Assembly: GCF_014466955.1 (NCBI RefSeq)
Contig: NZ_AP023396.1
Span: 4,464,001-4,528,000 of the forward strand
Direction of reading: 5' to 3'
Origin: Nocardia wallacei
GTDB taxonomy: Bacteria; Actinomycetota; Actinomycetes; Mycobacteriales; Mycobacteriaceae
DNA length: 64,000 bases
Below the pieces are notes generated by a model that saw nothing but the letters and a program-made list of their open reading frames with translations, was not told the DNA's origin and did no database searches. The position numbers and the translations under genes are program-made. This document shows positions 26,470 through 34,586 of this stretch, one piece after another; positions within the stretch are counted from its first letter, which is position 1, and each line of letters opens with the position of its first letter.

Positions 26470-28187
26470 GCCACTACTCCCTTGGTTGCCTCGGAGTCAG
26501 TCGTGCGGGATGTGTTGTGCGCCAAAGGCAATGCCGCACGCACGCTGGCCATGAATCCTGCCTGGGCGGCGGCGACGGTCATGGTGCGGCCGTCGACCTC
26601 ACGGCCGGTCCACGCGGCCGGTGGCGCGGCGGTCACCAGATCGCGGGCGATCGCCGCCACGCTGCGGCGGACGGTGTGCTGCCACTCGGTACGCGCGACA
26701 ATCAGATCGCTGTCAGGCACCAATGCCGCGAGCCAGCGCCGATACGGTGCATCGAGCGCCGCATACACCTGCTCCTGCGCCCGATCGCCCGCGCCGGCCT
26801 TCGGCTCCGCGCCCGCGGCACGGGCGATGTTCTCCGCCAGCCGCCACACCGCGCTCGCGGCCTTGTCGGCGTCGGTGACAGCGTTGACGGCGACCTGCCC
26901 GGCCGCTGGGTCGTCCTCGCGCAACAGCATCACCGACACCGGCAGGGCGTCCTCCACGATCTCGGCATAGGTCGCGTTCTGCGCACCATATTCGACACCG
27001 ACCACTCCGATCGCAGGCCGATAGGAACCGGGCAGCACCTCCGAGGCGCACAACTCACCGATCCACCCCAGCACCCCCGGCGCCAGATACCGCTGCGGCG
27101 CACCGTTCGCCGTCTGGCGGCCCGCGGCCGAGGGCAGCAACGCGTTGAGGCCACGCCACACCGACCGCTCCGCAGCATGCGTGACCGGCATGTACACGAC
27201 CGTCTTCGCTTTCTTGCTCTGTGGCTCGGAATACCGCCACGCGGTGTGCGGGTCCAGGCTGTGCCGGTTCTGCGGCTGGATCCGGTCACCGTTGGCCAGC
27301 ACCACCCCCGTCACCCCCGACCGGTCCCCGACCAACCGGATCCGCCGCGTCTGCCACGTATACAGCTCCACCGTGCCCGCCGGTGGCCGCTCCGACCACA
27401 CCGGCCCGTCCTGATCCTCACGCTCCCACACCGGCACATCCCCGGCCCCGCCCAGCCGCGCGAACCGCTGCTCCTCGAACGCGATCAGGTTCAGCAACAA
27501 CGTCTCCCGCAGATCCGCGCCGAGGGGCAGCACGCCCCCGATCTGCCCGGACCAGCCCGGCCCGATCGGATACCCCTTCCCCGCCTTCACCGTCGTATCT
27601 CCCACCGCACCGGACTTGATCCCCGACGGATCGAACGCGTGGGTGTGGACCAGCCAGCGCGCCGCCTCGCCCGCCGAGATCCGCTGCAGGCTGCGCCGCG
27701 ACCGGGTCGTGAACAACGGCTCCCCGTTCGGCACATCCGCCACGATCTTCTCCAACCCCGACACCTCTCCCCGCGCCGTCCGCAGACCGGCAACCTGGAA
27801 GAACGGCGCCACCGGATCGAACAGGTCGAACCGGTGCCGTAGCCGCTCGCCATACTCGGCGAACACCTCGATCGGCAAAACCGGCTGCTCCCACAACTCC
27901 TGCCACTGATCACTGTCGACCGGGCCCTGAAGCGCGCGATGTGCGAACGCCAGCAGCAACCGTGTGACGGCGAAACCCTGCGTCGGCACCTCGCCCCCGA
28001 CCGCAGTGAATTCCGTTGCGCGCTCGAACAATCCGAGAATCGACACCACGTGTTCACGGCCGTCGCGGCCGAGCACGACGATCCACGGCTCGTCCAGCAA
28101 ATTGAACGGCTGCCGCTCGCCGACCGGTGAGTCTGTCGCCGATACTTTGGTGCTGGATGGGCGAGGTGGTGACGTGGGTGGTGTCAT
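26466..28187 (-). CDS. casA: Cse1/CasA Cascade large subunit
   Basis: 573 residues. FNLLDEPWIVVLGRDGREHV opens the protein as in CasA. ATEFTAVGGEVPTQGFAVTR, DPVAPFFQVAGLR and the Gly/aromatic central part follow, with a four-helix C-terminal bundle. Cse1 recognises the PAM and recruits Cas3. It overlaps cas3 and cse2 by ATGA at both ends, so the effector genes are tightly coupled. Confidence 0.94.
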   Translation of the reverse strand: MTPPTSPPRPSSTKVSATDSPVGERQPFNLLDEPWIVVLGRDGREHVVSILGLFERATEFTAVGGEVPTQGFAVTRLLLAFAHRALQGPVDSDQWQELWEQPVLPIEVFAEYGERLRHRFDLFDPVAPFFQVAGLRTARGEVSGLEKIVADVPNGEPLFTTRSRRSLQRISAGEAARWLVHTHAFDPSGIKSGAVGDTTVKAGKGYPIGPGWSGQIGGVLPLGADLRETLLLNLIAFEEQRFARLGGAGDVPVWEREDQDGPVWSERPPAGTVELYTWQTRRIRLVGDRSGVTGVVLANGDRIQPQNRHSLDPHTAWRYSEPQSKKAKTVVYMPVTHAAERSVWRGLNALLPSAAGRQTANGAPQRYLAPGVLGWIGELCASEVLPGSYRPAIGVVGVEYGAQNATYAEIVEDALPVSVMLLREDDPAAGQVAVNAVTDADKAASAVWRLAENIARAAGAEPKAGAGDRAQEQVYAALDAPYRRWLAALVPDSDLIVARTEWQHTVRRSVAAIARDLVTAAPPAAWTGREVDGRTMTVAAAQAGFMASVRAALPLAHNTSRTTDSEATKGVVA

Positions 28188-31003
28188 GCGGTCACATCCA
28201 ATCCGGTGTGGCGGGTGTAGCGGATGTCTTTCCCAGCCAGTCGTCCACGGCCGCGCTCATCGACGACCAGAGCGGGGAGGCGGTAGATGATCAGCGAGGA
28301 TTCCCAGGCAAGTGGGGTGGCCTGCCACAGTTCTTCCTCGGCCTCGGCCGAACTGAAATCCAGCGGCAGCCGCAGCGCGCAGTCGGCCATCACACGGGCT
28401 GTCGAATCGTCCGGGGTGACATCGCGCGGGATAGGCAGGCCACCGTCACCGTCGGGCAGCCACGATGGCGTCTGCCACTCCCCGGTGTCGGTGGTTTGGA
28501 TCAAGACGACTTCGAGGCTGGGGGCGCCGTCACGTACCTGGCCTTGCCCTTGCGCGGCGTCGTCGGCGTCACCGACGTTGGCCGACAACCAGCCGACGAG
28601 CGGCTTACCGGGCCGGCCAGGATCATCGAGCTGATGATCCATCGCTCGGTCGGTACGGCGCGCGATGTCGCTGTGCCATCGTTGCCGGGCCTCAGCCATC
28701 GCCGCCTGCCAGCTGCCGGGACCGATCGGCTCGGGCCCGTAAGCGTTCTGCACCAGGGGCGCGATATCGTCGGGCAGCGAAATCACCGACCCCAGACACG
28801 GCAGCAGCACCGCGGCGGCCCGCAGCAGCGGATAAGACTGATACACATGCCGGGCCGCGGCCGGTTCCAGTGCGGGTGGCGAGACCGAGAAGTCCACAGC
28901 GGCAAGGTAAGTGCGTGCCTGGCGCAGTTTCGGCGGGCGTTGCGATTGGCCGTCGCCGCGCTGGTGGCGGTGCAACCGTCCCATGCGTTGCAGGACCAAA
29001 TCGATCGGCGCGAGGTCGGTGACCAGGACATCGAAATCGACATCCAGGGATTGCTCGACCACCTGGGAGGCGACCACGATCCGCCGCCGCAACCGCTGCG
29101 GCGCCCCGCCGCCGGGGCCGAAGTCTTCCAGCAGTTCGGCGTCCTTGCGCGCCCGGTCCGCGGCGATGAACCGGGCATGGGTCACGATCACCTCACCGGG
29201 AAACTCCGCCTCCAACCTCGCCGCGGTCGCGAGCACGCGGCGCACGGTATTGCGGACCACCAGCGCGCAACCGCCCTCGGAGAGAAGGTCTTTCAGCACA
29301 GCGGTGAGTTCGTCGAAGTCGTCATCGACCGCTCCGCCTAGTGCCTGCACCGCGACGCTCGTCGTACGACCGGAAGGCACGACGACCCGGCTGCCGACCT
29401 CGGTGGCCGCTGTCCACGACAGCAACGGATACCCCACCTGCACCGCCGGCGGCGCCGGTGGTGCGCCGAGGCGTCCGCGTTGATACGCCTGCAGCAGCTC
29501 GGTGCGGCGGTCTGCCGGTAGCGTAGCCGACAGCGCTATCACCGGGACCCGGTACGCGCCGAGCCACGTCAACGTCTTCAACAGGTAGGAGTTCATGTAG
29601 GCGTCGTAGGCGTGGACCTCGTCGAGGATGACGACCTTGCCCGCCAGCCCGAGGTGACGCAGCATCACATGCCGCGCTTTCAACGCCGCGAACAACAACT
29701 GATCGATCGTGCCGACCACGAAATTCGCCAACGGCGCCTTCTTCCGCCCCGCCAGCCACGCATGCGCCACTACCGCATGCCGCCCCCGGCGCGATTGCGG
29801 ATCCGCGGAATCCTCTTCGTCACAGCCTATTCCGGTCCGCGGCAACCAGCCCTCGCGCACCAGTCCGTCGAACTCCCTGTGCAGCCGGGCTTTTCCATGG
29901 CTGAGGGTCACCGCGCCCACCTGCTGCCCGTCGGCGCCCATCGCGTCCAGCCACGCCAGCACACGATCGAACATCGCGTTCGTCGTCGCCTGCGTCGGCA
30001 ACGCCACCTGCACACCACCCGCGCCCCACCGGGCAGCCATCAACTCCGCCGCCGCCAACGCCGCCTCGGTCTTCCCCTCCCCCATCGGCGCCTCCACCAC
30101 CAGCAACCCCGGCCCCGCCATCTCCTCCACCGCCTCACACGCCGCCACCTGCACCGGACGCACCGCACTGCCCTCTGGCAGCCGGAAACGCGACGCAAAC
30201 AGCTGCGCCACAGACTCATTCACCGAATCCGGCCGCCACGGCCCCGGAAGAGCCAACCGCCGCAATCCTCGCACCGCCCGACCATCACCGTCGCCCACCG
30301 CGGGTAGCGCGCCGTGCAGGAACGGCAGCAACTCCTCACTGCTCGCGATCCAGTCCGACATGATCACCAAACCGGTCACCACAACCTGAAAACCGGTCGA
30401 CAGCTTCACATCTCGCCAGCGATCGAGGTAATCCGCCGCACCTATCCGCGCCGCGACACGATCAGCCAGCTCCCACTGCACCGACCGCCACAAGCCCTGG
30501 CCGAACAAGCAGGGATACGCCTGCGCTGTATCGGCCGGGTCGGACTCCAACGGCACACCGTGATGCCCACCCACCACCACACCCCACGACCGCGCCACCG
30601 ACCGACGCCACCCCCGCTCCACCAGCCACGCCACCAGCAAATGATGCCCAGTCACCGTGTGATGCGCCTGATCCCGATCCGGCAGCTCACGCTTGCTCGT
30701 CGGCATACTCAACCCGAACTCCCGCATCCGCTGCGCCAGCAAATCGTGCTGCACCGCGAATGCCGGAGTCGCCTTACCCACATCATGAACCCCCGCCAGA
30801 AACCGCACAGCCGCCCGCGCAGCCACCACATCACCCCCCAAATCCCGCGCCAGCAACTCCACCACCGACCCCGGCAACCACCGATCGAACAACCACCCCG
30901 CCACATCCGCCGCATCATCCATGTGCTGCCACAACGGAAGCCAATCCCCCACGCTATTCGGCGATTTCGCCCACACCGAACGCGCCGCCTCACTCAACCC
31001 CAT
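28184..31003 (-). CDS. cas3: Cas3 nuclease-helicase (type I-E)
   Basis: 939 residues from the ATG at 31003, preceded by GGAGGGGG; an upstream in-frame start would give a nonhomologous extension. The HD nuclease is at the N-terminus (FLAGVHDVGKATPAF, HD at 73-74; further His residues in VTGHHLLVAWL and VVVGGHHGVP). Then comes the SF2 helicase with Walker A MGEGKTEAALAA, DEVH box VVILDEVHAYD and motif III SATLP. It degrades DNA after Cascade recognition. It is first in the operon, and the far end of array 3 begins about 290 bases upstream. Confidence 0.96.
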   Translation of the reverse strand: MGLSEAARSVWAKSPNSVGDWLPLWQHMDDAADVAGWLFDRWLPGSVVELLARDLGGDVVAARAAVRFLAGVHDVGKATPAFAVQHDLLAQRMREFGLSMPTSKRELPDRDQAHHTVTGHHLLVAWLVERGWRRSVARSWGVVVGGHHGVPLESDPADTAQAYPCLFGQGLWRSVQWELADRVAARIGAADYLDRWRDVKLSTGFQVVVTGLVIMSDWIASSEELLPFLHGALPAVGDGDGRAVRGLRRLALPGPWRPDSVNESVAQLFASRFRLPEGSAVRPVQVAACEAVEEMAGPGLLVVEAPMGEGKTEAALAAAELMAARWGAGGVQVALPTQATTNAMFDRVLAWLDAMGADGQQVGAVTLSHGKARLHREFDGLVREGWLPRTGIGCDEEDSADPQSRRGRHAVVAHAWLAGRKKAPLANFVVGTIDQLLFAALKARHVMLRHLGLAGKVVILDEVHAYDAYMNSYLLKTLTWLGAYRVPVIALSATLPADRRTELLQAYQRGRLGAPPAPPAVQVGYPLLSWTAATEVGSRVVVPSGRTTSVAVQALGGAVDDDFDELTAVLKDLLSEGGCALVVRNTVRRVLATAARLEAEFPGEVIVTHARFIAADRARKDAELLEDFGPGGGAPQRLRRRIVVASQVVEQSLDVDFDVLVTDLAPIDLVLQRMGRLHRHQRGDGQSQRPPKLRQARTYLAAVDFSVSPPALEPAAARHVYQSYPLLRAAAVLLPCLGSVISLPDDIAPLVQNAYGPEPIGPGSWQAAMAEARQRWHSDIARRTDRAMDHQLDDPGRPGKPLVGWLSANVGDADDAAQGQGQVRDGAPSLEVVLIQTTDTGEWQTPSWLPDGDGGLPIPRDVTPDDSTARVMADCALRLPLDFSSAEAEEELWQATPLAWESSLIIYRLPALVVDERGRGRLAGKDIRYTRHTGLDVTA

Positions 31004-31294
31004 CGCAGTCCCCCTCCAGATGCCCACGCAGACCAACAGAATGCCCGAACTATCGCACGCCCCACCGACACGTTACAGACGACACGACCACCCCCGGCCC
31101 CCACCAAACCGACACGACAGCAACAACTTTCGATCTTGAAACGGACCACCCCTGACACAAACCCGCGGATAACAACGAGCCCGCACCTCACCACCACGAC
31201 CACGCGAGAGCGCCTACCGCCAACGACCACACCACGAAACGTCTCCGCTCCGACGCGGACCCCACTCGCCTCACACGGCATCCGGCACCGCATG

Positions 31295-33227
31295 GGATCA
31301 CCCCGTGCGTGAAGAGCACCGCCTGGCCGTGGGCATCATCCGGCAAATCGCCGCACACCAACGCGGGGGTCACCGCCGCGTACGCGGGGAACACGGCTGG
31401 CCGTCGTCGGTCATCACCCATCGCCCGGACCATCCCCGCATCCGAGTGGACCACGCCGCGGTGCCCATGACGTCGAGCACACGACCCGTCTCATCCCCGC
31501 CTACGCGGGGAGCACACCGAGGTGCACTGGGCGTCCTGGCGTGCCATCGGATCATCCCCGCCTGCGCGGGGAGCACGCGTAGGTGCTGTTCGTCAGGGAT
31601 GGTCCCTGCGGATCATCCCCGCCTGCGCGGGGAGCACACCGGCGGCGGCCGCTGGGTGCGCCGTGTCAACGGATCATCCCCGCCTGCCGCGGGGAGCACT
31701 GTCAGTGTGTACAGCTATCTACCCTCCTAGGAGGATCATCCCCGCCTGCGCGGGGAGCACGGCTTGACGATCTCGTCGCGGAAGATGCGTTCCGGATCAT
31801 CCCCGCCTGCGCGGGGATCACCCAGCGAACATGCCCTCAGTCGGCGCGCGACCCGGATCATCCCCGCCTGCGCGGGGAGCACAGCTCGGATATCACCGGC
31901 CGACCGGCGAGTGGCGGATCATCCCCGCGCCTGCGCGGGGAGCACGTCCAGTGCGGACCGCAAGCGGAAGTCGACGGCGGATCATCCCCGCCTGCGCGGG
32001 GAGCACTGCGGCGGGCACGCCGCCGATCAGTTTCCCCGGGGATCATCCCCGCCTGCGCGGGGAGCACGCTGCCGAGACGGGAAAAGGTCTTGGTCGTCTC
32101 CGGATCATCCCTGCCTGCGCGGGGAGCACGAGAACTTGGCGATGGTCGTCGACCGCCTCGACGGATCATCCCCGCCTGCGCGAGGAGCACCGCTCGCTGC
32201 GCTGACCGGGCCGACTGCGACGCGGATCATCCCCGCCTGCGCGGGGAGCACCAACCTCTACCGCGAGGTGGACAACCGGTGGTCGGATCATCCCCGCCTG
32301 CGCGGGGAGCACATCGGGTAGTCCAGGACGACGATGCGCGTCCCCGGATCATCCCCGCCTGCGCGGGGAGCACTGTGCCCGACTGTGATTGCCTCCGGGG
32401 AACTGGGGATCATCCCCGCCTGCGCGGGGAGCACCCGAACCTCGAGTTCGTCGCCACGGTGAACGCCGGATCATCCCCGCCTGCGCGGGGAGCACAGCCG
32501 CTCCCACCGCTCCTCGGCGGCAATCAGCGGATCATCCCCGCCTGCGCGGGGAGCACTTGAACATTCCGGTCACCACACACACGCCCGTCGGATCATCCCC
32601 GCCTGCGCGGGGAGCACTGCCCTTGCCTTCGGTGGGATCCTCAGTCGTTTGGATCATCCCCGCCTGCGCGGGGAGCACTACCTGCGCGCGTACCGCGACG
32701 GCAAACGAGACGGATCATCCCCGCCTGCGCGGGGAGCACCGTCGGGTATCCCCCGATGTGCGCGATCACGCCGGATCATCCCCGCCTGCGCGGGGAGCAC
32801 GATGTCCCCACGTCTCGCCCGGCCCTCCCCGACGGATCATCCCCGCCTGCGCGGGGAGCACCGGTGACGACAAATATGTCGGACTGCTCGGATTGGATCA
32901 TCCCCGCCTGCGCGGGGAGCACGCCATGTGGAACCCTGCGGCCGTAGGGTTGAGCGGATCATCCCCGCCTGCGCGGGGAGCACGGGTAGCGGGAGTGGCT
33001 CGTCGATGCCATCTGCGGATCATCCCCGCCTGCGCGGGGAGCACTGTCCGGTCCTCTCGGTGATGAGTGGGCGCTACGGATCATCCCCGCCTGCGCGGGG
33101 AGCACCTCCACAACCTCCACGTAGCCATTGCGGATCAGGGATCATCCCCGCCTGCGCGGGGAGCACTTTTCGTGCGCGCACAACGTTCCGCCCTGTAGCG
33201 GATCATCCCCGCCTGCGCGGGGAGCAC
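31295..33227 (-). CRISPR. CRISPR array 3, type I-E, 28 good repeats plus 4 decayed ones
   Basis: Good repeats run every 61 bases from 31549 to 33200 (28 copies), with insertions in those at 31671 and 31916. All carry C in the stem centre (GCCTGCGCGGGGAGCAC). Four decayed repeats precede them: 31295-31319, 31367-31394, 31427-31454 and 31488-31515. Substitutions concentrate at the left (31794, 32102, 32163 also vary), and the right 17 copies are essentially identical. This is the polarity expected when new spacers enter from the right-hand leader. Transcription is leftward, towards cas3. Confidence 0.96.
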
Positions 33228-33290
33228 ACTTTCTGACCTGCTACGTTACCGCGACACACCCGGGAATTCATTCACTTTGCTCACGCACAG
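33228..33290 (-). promoter_or_regulatory. Leader of CRISPR array 3
   Basis: After the last repeat: ACTTTCTGACCTGCTAC, then GTTACCGCGACACACCCGGG, AATTCATTCA and TTTGCTCACGC. It matches the array 1 leader almost base for base. A weak hairpin (AACCGGC/GCCGGTT, 33296-33318) follows. Confidence 0.75.
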
Positions 33291-33800
33291 GTCCTAACCG
33301 GCGGCCGGAGGGCCGGTTTCCGGATTCGGCGGAACCACTGCGCCGGATCCTGATCACCCGTCGCCCGGTTCACCCCGACGGTGACAGCCAGTGGCTGCGG
33401 ATGGTCGAGATCCTTGGCGAACATTCCCCTCCTCCGGCACCGCGTCTCGACGCCGGAGCGCCGAGCCTCGGTCAACGGCGCCACATGATGGATGTCGACT
33501 TGTACCGGGTCAGCCACCACCCGTATCGTCGCAGAGCGAATGCCAACTGCCCACGGCATAGCGCATCGACATCTAAACGCTACCGTTACGCCGCAACACG
33601 GTCTCCGGGTGGTGCAACCACCGGAGGTGGTGCCAGTACCGAATTCTGCTTGGCTGGAATAGCCGTCGGCGCCGTCCCTCGCGGGCCGCCACGAGCCTGG
33701 ACTCAGGACAGCCGAGGCTCGGCATCTGCACGCACCGGCAACGCCAGCGCGACGACCACAGCGACCGACACCACCGACCCAACTGCTTGCCCGCACCAAC
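33290..33800 (-). pseudogene. Decayed secreted HNH endonuclease (GmrSD-C/DUF1524 type)
   Basis: A minus-strand frame contains DIHHVAPLTEARRSG and FAKDLDHPQPLAVTVGVNRA followed by TGDQDPAQWF. These match the DIDHVVPL-AEAWRSGA ... FANDL ... NRSKGDQDPAEW blocks of small secreted actinobacterial HNH nucleases. The signal-peptide-like stretch VGSVVSVAVVVALALPVRAD lies in another frame (about 33720-33780), and the middle is scrambled. The catalytic DH is altered to HH. It is a pseudogene. Confidence 0.6.
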
Positions 33801-34586
33801 CGCGTCCCCGCCCCTGCCCGAAACGGCCACTCCGGGTCCGAATAGCAGCGCGGCGGACCGAGCGAGCCACGATTGGAGTGAGGTGTGGCCACCCGCCGAT
33901 CACGTTCGCATATACCAGCGGAACCGGTTCCCATTCCGTACCGCCGACGTCGCCAGAACCTTCGATGAGACCACCGTCCACGGCCTCCGGCGGCGCGGGG
34001 CAAGGGCACGCCGCCGGCAACCATCAGGCGGAACGAGAACTGAAGGGTAGTCGTCGAAAAGCTCTGTGCGCCAGTCATTCCGGCCGCGACCAAACCTGGC
34101 GGCCAGTCCTCATTCGAACTGTCATCAGAACGAGAATTGACCAATAGCTCGCCACCTCGAGAGCTCGACGTGAATGCACGGCTGTCTCATCAAGTGATGA
34201 TTCGCTCCCCCGAGCGGGCACGGCTCGGCCGAACGCGTCGGCGACCGCCTTCAACACGTTCGATTCGCCTTCGGGTAGCCAAATCGCGTTTCGACTGTCA
34301 ATGTTCCCCAGGCAAACCGCTGGTCAGCGGCGGTCCCATCCTTATAGTGCCCCGCCGAGGGCGCGAACCTGCGACAAGTCGACGACACCGGGTCGCCCCT
34401 GGCTGTGCCTCATACAGGCCCGCGTTCGCGGAACATTCAGAACGGTCATGGCGTCATCGCCCAGATGCTGGCCGACTCAGGCGAGGTACCAACCCATACC
34501 ATATGGGACGAAATTCCTTATTCACTTGCTCCGACGTCAGACCGCGGCGACTCATTGGCGCCCGGGCCGAACCGGTCGGGTTGATG
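33801..34586. other. No gene recognised
   Basis: About 790 bases between the HNH remnant and the ATPase gene. Open frames here are short, lack ribosome sites and show no recognisable protein. It probably contains old debris. Confidence 0.4.

Noticed and set aside
31305..33236. Long open frames across array 3 (up to about 325 codons)
   Set aside because: The same artefact of CRISPR repeats and spacers.
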